From Cellulomonas humilata (lineage in GTDB: Bacteria > Actinomycetota > Actinomycetes > Actinomycetales > Cellulomonadaceae): a stretch of 64,000 nt of DNA. This document shows, piece after piece, positions 1 through 10,852 of this stretch. Location of the stretch: positions 124,001 through 188,000 of the forward strand of contig NZ_JABMCI010000068.1 of assembly GCF_013359775.1 (NCBI RefSeq), read 5' to 3'. The notes beneath the pieces are model-generated. The model searched no databases, had not been told where the DNA came from, and saw only the letters and a program-made list of their open reading frames with translations. Every line of letters starts with the position of its first letter. The stretch's first letter is position 1. The translations under genes were made by a program, and so were the position numbers.

Positions 1-298
1 AGCGCAGCACGGAGCCGATCGTGCGGGCGCGCTGGGCGCGGCGGGCGCTGGACAGCGGGCTCGCCTTGGCCAGCACGCTGCCGACCGCGGACTCACCGAG
101 CGGGCCGCGGTCGAGGATCGACGAGCCGTCGGCGACGTGGTTGGTGATCCCGCGGATCGCGCGGCGCAGCAGGACCAGCACGATGCTGCTGATCACGACG
201 ATGAGGATGATCTTGAGGGGCAGGCCGACGAACCACTCGGCCCAGGACTGCGCCGACGTGAGGTCCTCCGGGGCCGGCGACGGCGCGGTGGCACTCAT
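1..298 (-). CDS. MscS-family mechanosensitive channel, N-terminal part (runs off the window edge)
   Basis: The first 99 residues of a membrane protein whose remainder lies beyond base 1. A hydrophilic N-terminus (residues 1-24) precedes one strongly hydrophobic segment (about 27-44, ending LVLLRR), then a linker with SSAARRAQ-like basic character (SPLSSARRAQRARTIGSVLR) that resembles the segment leading into the pore helix of small-conductance mechanosensitive channels. MscS channels release solutes on hypo-osmotic shock. The ATG at 298 overlaps the TGA of the upstream prolyl oligopeptidase (ATGA), so the two are probably translationally coupled. The family assignment rests on a fragment only; the pore and beta domains are not visible. 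Confidence 0.6.
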   Translation of the reverse strand, partial: MSATAPSPAPEDLTSAQSWAEWFVGLPLKIILIVVISSIVLVLLRRAIRGITNHVADGSSILDRGPLGESAVGSVLAKASPLSSARRAQRARTIGSVLR

Positions 299-2448
299 GC
301 GGCGCCCCCGGCCAGGCCGGTCCGGTCGGCGACGAACTGCAGCTGCTCCACGGTCAGCCCGATGGTCCGGGACAGCGCCCGCCCGCCGTGGCCGACCCCG
401 CGCTCGCGGCGGACCAGGATCGGAGCCTCGCCGCCGGTCGCGGCCTGGAGTGCCGCGGCGAGCTTGCGGGCGTGCAGCGGGTCCACGCGGGTGTCGCCCT
501 CGAAGACCGTGAACAGGGTGGCGGGGTACGCGGTCCCGTCGACCACCCGGTGGTACGGCGAGTAGCCGAGCAGCCAGCCGAGCTCCGTCGGGTCGTCGGC
601 GTCGCCGTACTCCTCGGTCCACGTGACGCCGAGGCCGAACCGCTGGTAGCGGACCATGTCGAGCAGCGGGGCGGAGCAGACGACGGCGGCGAACAGGTCG
701 GGTCGCTGGGTCAGCGCGGCGCCGACGAGCAGGCCGCCGTTCGAGCCGCCCCAGCAGGCCAGCTGGTCCGGGGTGGTCCAGCCCTGCGCGACGAGGTGGT
801 CGCCGACGGCGTGGAAGTCGTCGAACACGTTCTGCTTGTGGGCCCGCATCCCGGCGCGGTGCCACTGCTCGCCCTCCTCACCGCCCCCGCGCAGGTTGGC
901 GACGACGTACACGCCGCCGGCCTCCACCCACGCGAGCGTGGTCGCCGAGAACGCCGGCTCCAGGGAGATCTGGAACCCGCCGTACCCGTAGAGGATCGTC
1001 GGCGCGGTGGTCAGCGGAAGGCCGTCGGCATCGAGCGCGTCGGTGCGGGCGACGACGAACGCGCGCACGGTCGTGCCGTCGGGGCTGGTGACCTCGATCT
1101 GCCGCGCGCGGACGTCCGGGAGGTCGGCCACGAGCCCGGGGGGCGACGCCCACAGGGTGGTCTGCCCGGTGCGTGCGTCGAACCGGTGCACGCTCGTGGG
1201 CGTCGTGTGGTCCGTGTAGGAGAACCAGATCTCCGGGCCCCCGTCGGGTCGCGTCGCGAGGCCCGAGATGGAGCCGAGCCCGGGCAGCGTGACCGCGTCG
1301 GGGAGCCGCTGACCCGTGCGGGGGTCGTGCGCGCTGACCTCGGAGACGGAGTGCCGACGCCAGGACGCGAGCAGCAGGGTCGGCGTCGTGTCGTCCCCGC
1401 CGCCGTCGATGAACGCCACGTCCTCGAGGACCGCCGTGGGGTCCTCGGCCAGCAGGGTGGTCCAGTGCTCGACGCCCGGTGCCGTCGGGTCGGTGACCGC
1501 GATCCGCCCGCGGGGCGCGTCGAGGTTGGTGTGCACGTACAGCCGGCCGTCGCGGGCCACCCACGCACCCGTCTCGGCATCCAGGCCGACGGCGACGTCG
1601 ACGAACGAGGGAGCGCCGAGGTCGGACGCCGTGAGGTCGGCGATCCACACGTCCGTCCGCGGCGCCGTGCCGGCGGAGGCCGACACGATCAGCCAGCGGC
1701 CGTCCCGGGAGACCGACACGCCGTAGTAGTTGGTGTGGTCCAGGCCCGCGCCGAACACCTCCACGTCGTCGGTGGCGGGGGTGCCCAGCCGGTGCAGCCA
1801 GACGCGGCGGTGGTACTGCGCCTCGTCCTCCGGCAGGGTCTCCGGGGGCAGCCGGCGCACGTAGTAGAACGCCTCGCCGCCGGGCAGCCACGCCACGGGG
1901 GAGTACCGCGCGCGGTCGATCGGTCCGTCCACCAGCTCGCCCGTGACCACGTCCAGGACGTGCAGGACGCTCTCCTCGGTGCCGCCCGACGACACCTGGT
2001 ACGCGACGAGGTGGCCCTCCTTCGACGGCTGCCACGCGTCGAGCGTGGTGGTGCCTGCCGGGTCGATCGCGACGGGGTCGAGCAGGACGCGTTCACGCTC
2101 ATCGGCACCGTCGCCCTCGGCCACCACGACCACCGCGTGCTCCTGGTCGCCGGACCGGCGGGAGAAGAACCTGCGCTCACCGCGCCACGCCGGCGGGCTC
2201 ACGAAGCCGGCGCCGAGCAGGTCCCGGAGCCGGGCGGTGAGGGTCTCGGTGGCGAACGGGCCCGTGGTCCCGAGCGAGCCGCGGAACTGCGCGTACAGGT
2301 CGTCCTGCGCCGACGACCAGGCCTCGGTCTCGTCGGACCCCTCGTCCTCCAGCGCGCGGAACGGGTCGGCGACGCGGTGCCCGTGCAGGTCCTCGACCAG
2401 GTCGGTCCGCGGGGCGGTCGGGTACGTGCGCAGAGCGGGTGCGGTCAT
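295..2448 (-). CDS. Prolyl oligopeptidase family serine peptidase (S9A)
   Basis: A 717-residue cytoplasmic peptidase, close to the usual S9A length. It should cleave short peptides after proline. The N-terminal two thirds form the beta-propeller; the C-terminal alpha/beta-hydrolase domain carries the nucleophile in GGSNGG (about residue 566), the acid in VFEGDTRVDPLHARK (about 648) and the histidine in RGVGHGGR (about 685), so the triad is complete. An in-frame extension upstream of the ATG at 2448 exists, but the family N-terminus (YPTAPRTDLVEDLHGHRVADPF) begins just after this ATG, so I start here. The gene is divergent from the glucanotransferase gene with 100 bases between, and its stop overlaps the start of the MscS gene. 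Confidence 0.93.
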   Translation of the reverse strand: MTAPALRTYPTAPRTDLVEDLHGHRVADPFRALEDEGSDETEAWSSAQDDLYAQFRGSLGTTGPFATETLTARLRDLLGAGFVSPPAWRGERRFFSRRSGDQEHAVVVVAEGDGADERERVLLDPVAIDPAGTTTLDAWQPSKEGHLVAYQVSSGGTEESVLHVLDVVTGELVDGPIDRARYSPVAWLPGGEAFYYVRRLPPETLPEDEAQYHRRVWLHRLGTPATDDVEVFGAGLDHTNYYGVSVSRDGRWLIVSASAGTAPRTDVWIADLTASDLGAPSFVDVAVGLDAETGAWVARDGRLYVHTNLDAPRGRIAVTDPTAPGVEHWTTLLAEDPTAVLEDVAFIDGGGDDTTPTLLLASWRRHSVSEVSAHDPRTGQRLPDAVTLPGLGSISGLATRPDGGPEIWFSYTDHTTPTSVHRFDARTGQTTLWASPPGLVADLPDVRARQIEVTSPDGTTVRAFVVARTDALDADGLPLTTAPTILYGYGGFQISLEPAFSATTLAWVEAGGVYVVANLRGGGEEGEQWHRAGMRAHKQNVFDDFHAVGDHLVAQGWTTPDQLACWGGSNGGLLVGAALTQRPDLFAAVVCSAPLLDMVRYQRFGLGVTWTEEYGDADDPTELGWLLGYSPYHRVVDGTAYPATLFTVFEGDTRVDPLHARKLAAALQAATGGEAPILVRRERGVGHGGRALSRTIGLTVEQLQFVADRTGLAGGAA

Positions 2449-2548
2449 GGTCCGCAAGGCTACGACGACCGGCTGGGAGGTCGCGCGAGTGACGCAGTCG
2501 GGAGCGTCCGTCCTGCGTATGCGCACGGGGCTCTGGCAGGATCGGCGT

Positions 2549-4681
2549 GTGGCAGACGACCCGGCAACCGCGTCCGACGCCCTTCTGCGCCTGGCGGGGG
2601 CCTACGGGGTGGTCCCGGACCACTGGGACTTCCACGGGCAGAGCCGGCGCGCGTCGGCGGCCACCCTTCAGGGGGTGCTCGGGGCGCTCGGTGTCGACGC
2701 GTCCTCGCCGGAGCGCGTCGACCTGGCCATCGCCCACGTCGAGGACATGCCGTGGCGGCGCGTGCTGCCTCCGGTGCTCGTCGTCCGCGAGGGTCGGCAG
2801 GCCCACGTGGCGGTGCACGTCACGCACGGCGACCCCGTCGAGGTGTGGATCGAGCTGGACCCCGAGGTGGGCGGCGGTCGGCGCGAGGTCGCTCAGGCGG
2901 ACGTCCCCGTCGATCCCCGGACGGTCGACGGCAGGCTCGTCGGCCGCGCCACCTTCACCCTGCCCACCGACCTCCCGCTGGGCTGGCACGAGATCGTCGC
3001 CGAAGGTCCCAGCGCGTCGGCGCACAGCCCGCTCGTCGTCACCCCGTCCCGGCTGGAGCTCCCCGAGGCGCTGCGCGAGCGTCGGACCTGGGGTCTGATG
3101 GCGCAGCTCTACTCCGTGCGCTCGCGGGCGTCCTGGGGGGTCGGCGACCTCGCGGACCTCGCCGAGATCGGCTGGCTCGCCGGTCGTGAGCTGGGCGCGG
3201 ACTTCCTGCTGATCAACCCGCTGCACGCGGCCGAGCCGACCGTCCCGCTCACCCCGTCGCCGTACCTGCCCACCACGCGCCGCTTCGTCAGTCCGCTGTA
3301 CATCCGGGTCGAGGACGTGCGCGAGACGGGCTACCTGTCGTCGGCCGACCGGGCGCTCGTGGAGTGGGCGGCCGAGCCGGTGCTCGCCATGGACGACGAC
3401 GCGGGCCCGATCGACCGGGACGCCGCGTGGACCGCCAAGCGCGCGGCGCTCGAGGTCGTGTTCGCCGCCCCGCGGTCGGCCGCGCGGCAGGCGGCGTTCG
3501 ACGCGTTCGTGGAGCAGGAGGGTGCCGGGCTCGAGACGTTCGCGCTCTGGTGCGCGCTCGCGGAGAAGTACGAGAACCCGGCGTTGTGGCCCGCCGACGC
3601 GCTCGACCCGTCGTCGAGCCTCGTCACCGGGCTCCGCGAGGAGCTGGCGGAGCGCGTCGAGTTCCACACGTGGCTCCAGTGGGTCGCCGACGAGCAGCTG
3701 GCGGCGGCCCAGCGCGCCGCGCTCGACGGGGGCATGGCGCTCGGGATCATGCACGACCTCGCCGTCGGGGTGCACCCCGAGGGTGCGGACGTGTGGGCGC
3801 TGGGCGACGTGCTCGCCCGCGGCGCGACCGTCGGCGCCCCGCCGGACATGTACAACCAGCAGGGGCAGAACTGGTCGCAGCCGCCGTGGCGCCCCGACGC
3901 CCTCGCGCGCGCCGCGTACCGGCCGTACCGCGACATGCTCCGCACCGTCCTGCGGCACGCGGGCGCCATCCGGATCGACCACGTGATCGGGCTGTTCCGA
4001 CTCTGGTGGATCCCGGAGGGCGCCGACTCAGCCGACGGCGCGTACGTCCGCTACGACCATGAGGCCCTCGTCGGCATCCTGGCGCTCGAGGCGCACCGCG
4101 CGGGCGCCGTGGTGATCGGGGAGGACCTGGGCGTCGTCGAGCCGTGGGTGCGCGACTACCTGTCGGAGCGCGGGATGCTCGGCACGTCGGTGCTCTGGTT
4201 CGAGCGGGACATGCACGGCGCGCCGCTGGCCCCCGAGCACTACCGGCCGCTGGTGCTGGCCACGGTGACCACGCACGACCTGCCGCCGACCGCGGGGTAC
4301 CTGGCCGGCGAGCACGTGGCCATCCGGGAGCGGCTGGGACTGCTCACCGACCCGGTCGAGGTGGTCCGGGCGGCGGCGCTGGCCGAGCGCGACCAGATGC
4401 TCACCGTGCTGCACGACCGTGCTCTGGTGGGCGCCGACCCCTCCGAGCGCGAGATCGTCGAGGCCCTGCACCGGTACGTCATGGCGACCCCGTCGGTGCT
4501 GGTGGGTGTCTCGCTGGCCGACGCGGTCGGGGAGCGACGGGCCCAGAACCAGCCGGGGACCGACCAGGAGTACCCGAACTGGAAGGTGCCGCTGGCGGAC
4601 AGCTCGGGGCGGGTCGTCCTGGTGGAGGACCTGTTCACCAACCAACGGCTGCGGTCGTTGGCGGCCGTCCTCAACAGCTGA
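2549..4681 (+). CDS. malQ: 4-alpha-glucanotransferase (amylomaltase), GH77
   Basis: A 710-residue GH77 enzyme that disproportionates maltodextrins by transferring glucan chains and releasing glucose, in the cytoplasm. The length and the extra N-terminal domain (about 1-160) before the barrel match the actinobacterial form. Visible catalytic-region motifs are IRIDHVIGLFRLWWIPEG (nucleophile Asp in the RIDH context), GEDLGVVEPWVR (acid/base Glu in GEDLG) and TTHDLPPTAGYL. The 250s-loop segment DMYNQQGQNWSQPPW is also present. I use GTG at 2549 because it immediately precedes the conserved start and no ATG lies nearby in frame. The downstream kinase gene starts two bases after the stop. Confidence 0.95.
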   Translation: MADDPATASDALLRLAGAYGVVPDHWDFHGQSRRASAATLQGVLGALGVDASSPERVDLAIAHVEDMPWRRVLPPVLVVREGRQAHVAVHVTHGDPVEVWIELDPEVGGGRREVAQADVPVDPRTVDGRLVGRATFTLPTDLPLGWHEIVAEGPSASAHSPLVVTPSRLELPEALRERRTWGLMAQLYSVRSRASWGVGDLADLAEIGWLAGRELGADFLLINPLHAAEPTVPLTPSPYLPTTRRFVSPLYIRVEDVRETGYLSSADRALVEWAAEPVLAMDDDAGPIDRDAAWTAKRAALEVVFAAPRSAARQAAFDAFVEQEGAGLETFALWCALAEKYENPALWPADALDPSSSLVTGLREELAERVEFHTWLQWVADEQLAAAQRAALDGGMALGIMHDLAVGVHPEGADVWALGDVLARGATVGAPPDMYNQQGQNWSQPPWRPDALARAAYRPYRDMLRTVLRHAGAIRIDHVIGLFRLWWIPEGADSADGAYVRYDHEALVGILALEAHRAGAVVIGEDLGVVEPWVRDYLSERGMLGTSVLWFERDMHGAPLAPEHYRPLVLATVTTHDLPPTAGYLAGEHVAIRERLGLLTDPVEVVRAAALAERDQMLTVLHDRALVGADPSEREIVEALHRYVMATPSVLVGVSLADAVGERRAQNQPGTDQEYPNWKVPLADSSGRVVLVEDLFTNQRLRSLAAVLNS

Positions 4682-4683
4682 GG

Positions 4684-5226
4684 ATGAGCGAGCAGCTGCG
4701 CCGAGTCCGGGTCGTGGGGACCTCTGGCTCCGGGAAGACGAAGCTCGCCGGTCGCCTGGCTGCACGGCTCGGGGTGCCGCACCTGGAGCTCGACGAGGTG
4801 TTCTGGGACGCCAACTGGACCAAGCGAGACCTGGACGAGGCACGTGCGCTGATCGGTGCGTTCCTGTCGTCGTCGGATGACGGCTGGGTGACCGACGGCA
4901 ACGGGACCGTCGGGACGGAGGGGCTTCTCGGCGACGCGGACGCGTTCGTCTGGCTCGACTACCCCCGCCGGACGGTCATGGCTCGGGTGGTCCGACGGAC
5001 CCTGCGCCGCGGTGTGCTGCGCACGGAGCTGTGGCACGGCAATCGCGAGGACCTTCGCAACGTGCTGAACGCCGACCCGGACCAGAACGTGGTGCTCTGG
5101 TCGTGGACGTCGCACGCCCGTAACCGCACCCGGTACACGACGCTCGCGGCCGAGTCCCCGATCCCGGTGATCCGCCTGCGCAGCCCGCGCGAGGCGAGCC
5201 GCTGGCTGGCCGGCCTGACACCCTGA
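4684..5226 (+). CDS. Small P-loop nucleoside/shikimate-kinase-like protein (FlaR/topology-modulation type)
   Basis: A 180-residue protein with a Walker A motif GTSGSGKT at residues 12-19 near the N-terminus, followed by LELDEVFWDANWTKRD, which matches the substrate-side element of proteins annotated as DNA topology modulation protein FlaR or adenylate kinase-like. A lid-like basic segment (RVVRRTLRRGVLRTELW) follows in the middle, with WSWTSHARNR after it. It is probably a small-molecule or nucleotide kinase; the substrate is unknown and the topology-modulation name is historical. It starts two bases after malQ and is likely cotranscribed. A strong inverted repeat follows the stop. Confidence 0.75.
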   Translation: MSEQLRRVRVVGTSGSGKTKLAGRLAARLGVPHLELDEVFWDANWTKRDLDEARALIGAFLSSSDDGWVTDGNGTVGTEGLLGDADAFVWLDYPRRTVMARVVRRTLRRGVLRTELWHGNREDLRNVLNADPDQNVVLWSWTSHARNRTRYTTLAAESPIPVIRLRSPREASRWLAGLTP

Positions 5227-5231
5227 CGGTC

Positions 5232-5280
5232 CTCGCGTGAAGACGTCGTCGCGTCTGGCGCAACGACGTCTTCACGCGAG
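5232..5280. terminator. Bidirectional terminator hairpin between convergent genes
   Basis: A perfect 18-base inverted repeat (arms 5232-5249 and 5263-5280, 13-base loop) lies between the stop codons of the small kinase gene (plus strand) and pepN (minus strand). There is no T-tract on either side, which is common for actinobacterial terminators. Its position serves both converging units. Confidence 0.8.
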
Positions 5281-5286
5281 CACGTC

Positions 5287-7881
<2,595 letters not shown>

Positions 7882-7964
7882 GCAGGTACTCCTCGGGGTC
7901 GATCGGTGGGGCTCTTGGCCGGGTCGATCATCGCACGCAGAGGCGCGCGGCCTAGGGTCGTGGC

Positions 7965-9497
7965 GTGCACGCGACCTACGACGCCGTCATCGTCGGTGGG
8001 GGCCACAACGGCCTGACCGCCGCCGCCTATCTGGCCCGCGCGGGACGGACGGTCCTGCTGCTCGAACGCGCCGACCACGTGGGCGGCGCGACGCTCTCGG
8101 CGCGGGCGTTCCCGGGGGTGGACGCGAACGTGTCGCGCTACTCCTACCTCGTCTCGCTGATGCCCCGGCAGGTCCGCGACGAGCTCGGGCTGCGGGTCGA
8201 GCTCCGCCGCCGGCGGATCTCGTCCTACACGCCCGCCGGTGGCGGCGGGCTGCTCGTGGACACGGCCGACGACGCCGCGACCGCTGCCTCGTTCGCCTCG
8301 GTCGACGCCGGTGGCGACGTCGACGCGTGGCGCGCGTTCGGCGCCCGCACCAGCGCGCTCGCCGCGCGGCTCTGGCCGACGATGACCGAGCCGCTGATGT
8401 CGCGCACCGACGCCCGCCGGCTGCTCGGTGCGGACGACTGGCGCGACCTGGTCGAGCGGCCGGTCGGCGAGGTGGTCGACGCGACCTTCGGCTCCGACCT
8501 GGTCCGGGGGATCGTGCTGACGGACGCCCTCATCGGCACGTTCGCCCGCGCGCACGAGACGGGCGGACGGCCCAACCGGTGCTTCCTCTATCACGTGATC
8601 GGCGGGGGGACCGGCGACTGGGACGTCCCGGTCGGGGGCATGGGTGCGGTCGCGGGGGCGCTCGAGGCAGCTGCGCGACAGGCGGGTGCCGAGCTCCTGA
8701 CCTCAGCCGAGGTCACGGCGATCGGGCCCGGCGACGCCGAGGTCGTCTGGACGGACGCGGACGGTGGCGAGCACCGCGTGGGCGCGCGGCACGTGCTGGC
8801 CGCGTGTGCGCCGGCCGTCCTCGACCGGCTGCTCGGGCGAGCCACGGCCGAGGCGCCCGAAGGGGCGCAGCTGAAGCTGAACATGCTGCTCACGCGCCTG
8901 CCGCGGCTGCGCTCCGGCATGGACCCGCGCACCGCGTTCGCCGGAACGTTCCACGTCCACGAGTCCGCGACCGAGCTGGAGACCGCGTACCGACAGGCCG
9001 CTGCCGGCCGCATCCCCGACGTGCCGCCGGTCGAGACGTACTGCCACTCGCTGACGGACGACTCGATCCTCGGGCCCGGACTGCGTGCGACCGGCCACCA
9101 GACGCTCACCGCGTTCGGCCTGCACATGCCCGCCCGGCTGTTCGCCGCGGATCCCGAGGGGGCGCGGAGCATGGCGCTCGCGGCCACCCTGCGGTCGATC
9201 GACAGCGTGCTCGCGGAGCCGCTCGAGGACTGCCTCGCGCGCGACGAGGACGGGCGGCCGTGCCTCGAGGTGCGCAGCCCGGTCGACCTCGAGGCCGACG
9301 TCGCGCTGCCCGGCGGCCACATCTTCCACCGCGACCTCGCCTGGCCCTGGGCGGAGCGGGACGACGAGATCGGCACCTGGGGGGTCGAGACGGCGGACCC
9401 GCGCGTCCTGCTCGCCGGGGCGGGTGCGCGGCGCGGGGGTGGTGTCAGCGGGATCCCCGGTCGGGCGGCGGCCATGGCGGTCCTCGGGACGCTCTGA
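7965..9497 (+). CDS. NAD(P)/FAD-dependent oxidoreductase, phytoene desaturase (CrtI)/PYROXD2-like
   Basis: A 510-residue flavoprotein. The N-terminal Rossmann motif VIVGGGHNGLTAA (about 9-21) with an acidic residue at the end of beta2 (LLLERADHVGG) binds FAD, and a C-terminal GIPGRAAAM segment closes the FAD site as in the CrtI/amine-oxidase superfamily. The overall layout is that of the NAD(P)/FAD oxidoreductases related to phytoene desaturase and mammalian PYROXD2, whose substrates are mostly unknown. No carotenoid genes are nearby, so a role in carotenogenesis is not supported. The GTG start at 7965 immediately precedes the Rossmann fold. Confidence 0.8.
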   Translation: MHATYDAVIVGGGHNGLTAAAYLARAGRTVLLLERADHVGGATLSARAFPGVDANVSRYSYLVSLMPRQVRDELGLRVELRRRRISSYTPAGGGGLLVDTADDAATAASFASVDAGGDVDAWRAFGARTSALAARLWPTMTEPLMSRTDARRLLGADDWRDLVERPVGEVVDATFGSDLVRGIVLTDALIGTFARAHETGGRPNRCFLYHVIGGGTGDWDVPVGGMGAVAGALEAAARQAGAELLTSAEVTAIGPGDAEVVWTDADGGEHRVGARHVLAACAPAVLDRLLGRATAEAPEGAQLKLNMLLTRLPRLRSGMDPRTAFAGTFHVHESATELETAYRQAAAGRIPDVPPVETYCHSLTDDSILGPGLRATGHQTLTAFGLHMPARLFAADPEGARSMALAATLRSIDSVLAEPLEDCLARDEDGRPCLEVRSPVDLEADVALPGGHIFHRDLAWPWAERDDEIGTWGVETADPRVLLAGAGARRGGGVSGIPGRAAAMAVLGTL

Positions 9498-9557
9498 GGG
9501 AATAGCCGGGCGCGACCGTATGGTTGCGCGAGGCATCGACCACCCCGGAGGACACCT

Positions 9558-10175
9558 GTGACGAGCACGCCCACCGCACGACCCGTCGTCGACTTCTGGT
9601 TCGACCCCGCGTGCCCCTGGGCCTGGATGACGTCACGCTGGATGGACGAGGTGAGCGCGATCCGCGACGTCGACGTCCGCTGGCACGTGATGAGCCTGTC
9701 GGTGCTCAACGAGAAGCGCGAGCTCCCCGACTCCTACCGGGAGCTCATGGACGACTCGTGGGGTCCCGTGCGCGTGATCGTCGCCGCGGCGCGCGACCAT
9801 GGCGACCAGGTGATCAAGCCGCTCTACGACGCCATGGGCACCCGTCGCCACCCGAGCGGACGGCGCGACACGTCGGCGATCATCGCCGAGTCGCTGGCCG
9901 AGGTCGGCCTGCCCGCCGAGCTGGCCGACGTGGCCGGCACGGAGGACGTCGACGCCCTCCTGCGCGAGTCGCACGGCGAGGGGATCACCCTGGTCGGCGA
10001 CGACGTCGGCACCCCCGTCGTGGCGATCGACGGTGTCGGGTTCTTCGGTCCCGTCATCACGCCCGCGCCCACCGGCGAGGCCGCCGGTCGGCTCTTCGAC
10101 GGGCTCGCCCTGATGACCAGCGTGCCGGGCTTCTACGAGCTCAAGCGCTCGCGGACGGCGGGACCCTCGTTCTGA
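9558..10175 (+). CDS. DsbA-fold mycothiol-dependent nitroreductase/oxidoreductase family protein
   Basis: A 205-residue thioredoxin-fold protein with no signal peptide. The active-site region reads FDPACPWAW with Cys19 and Ala22; related actinobacterial DsbA-fold proteins such as mycobacterial Rv2466c act with mycothiol and are described with a CPWC motif, so here only the first cysteine of the pair remains. VGTPVVAIDGVGFFGPVI near residue 153 is the cis-proline region of DsbA folds. A monothiol mechanism with mycothiol is plausible but inferred. The GTG at 9558 follows a GGAGG box. Confidence 0.7.
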   Translation: MTSTPTARPVVDFWFDPACPWAWMTSRWMDEVSAIRDVDVRWHVMSLSVLNEKRELPDSYRELMDDSWGPVRVIVAAARDHGDQVIKPLYDAMGTRRHPSGRRDTSAIIAESLAEVGLPAELADVAGTEDVDALLRESHGEGITLVGDDVGTPVVAIDGVGFFGPVITPAPTGEAAGRLFDGLALMTSVPGFYELKRSRTAGPSF

Positions 10176-10296
10176 CGGTGCGGCAGGCCGTGCGGCCGGT
10201 GCGATTGGCTTGCCCGGTTCGTCCCGTGTGATCCTGGTCGTCGGCCCCGCCCGCAACCGGGCACGGGCCGCGACCGCACGGGAGGAACGCAGCGGC

Positions 10297-10830
10297 ATGG
10301 CCACGGCACGCAACGTCCGGCTCCTCGTCATCGTCGACGTGGTGCTCGTCGTCCTCGTGATCGTGCTGGCGATCGTGTTCTTCAGCGGCGGGGACCAGGG
10401 CGGCGACGCCTCCGACGACGGGTCCACCGGCGGCGCGACCGCGTCGAGCACGCCGTCGGGCAGCTCGTCGGCTACCTCCACCGAGCCGCTCGCGTTCGCG
10501 TCCCCGACCGGCAACATCGCGTGCACCATGTCCGTCGACGGCGTCACGTGCACCATCGCCAGCTACACGTACGCACCCCCGGTCGTCGCCGGCTGCACCG
10601 AGGTGACCGGTCACGTGCTCGTGCTCAACGCGGACGGCGTCGCGTTCAGCTGCGTGAGCGGCCCGCCGCCCGCCGTCGCCGGGGACGACGTGACGGTGCT
10701 GGAGTACGGGTCGTCGACGAGCGTCGGTGACTACACCTGTCGCAGCGCCACGGACGGGGTCCAGTGCGTCGACGCGTCCGGAGCCGGCTTCCAGCTGGCG
10801 CGTGCCAGCTGGTCCGAGCTGCCCGCCTGA
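10297..10830 (+). CDS. Membrane-anchored exported protein, DUF6636-like
   Basis: A 177-residue protein with an N-terminal transmembrane anchor (about residues 9-29, LLVIVDVVLVVLVIVLAIVF), a Gly/Ser/Thr-rich linker (33-62), then a small Cys-containing extracytoplasmic domain. The pattern FASPTGNIAC, VTCTI, VAFSCVSG, VGDYTCRS and VQCVD, with six cysteines likely forming disulfides, resembles the DUF6636 domain, whose function is unknown. The ATG at 10297 follows GGAGGAAC at a good distance; an upstream in-frame start would add a region without any ribosome-binding site. Confidence 0.7.
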   Translation: MATARNVRLLVIVDVVLVVLVIVLAIVFFSGGDQGGDASDDGSTGGATASSTPSGSSSATSTEPLAFASPTGNIACTMSVDGVTCTIASYTYAPPVVAGCTEVTGHVLVLNADGVAFSCVSGPPPAVAGDDVTVLEYGSSTSVGDYTCRSATDGVQCVDASGAGFQLARASWSELPA

Positions 10831-10852
10831 CGACGGGCAGCCCGGACGAGCG

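Noticed and set aside
388..3189. A 933-codon open frame on the plus strand across prolyl oligopeptidase and malQ
   Set aside because: It is antisense to and out of frame with genes showing complete family motifs; its composition is Arg/Gly/Ala-rich as expected from a high-GC shadow frame, with no family features.
5227..5286. Mobile element end or attachment site at the 18-base inverted repeat
   Set aside because: There is no transposase, integrase or target duplication, and the position between two convergent stop codons explains it as a terminator.
7965..9497. Carotenoid biosynthesis locus
   Set aside because: Only one CrtI-like gene is present; no phytoene synthase or cyclase genes are nearby, and the protein fits the broader PYROXD2-like group as well.
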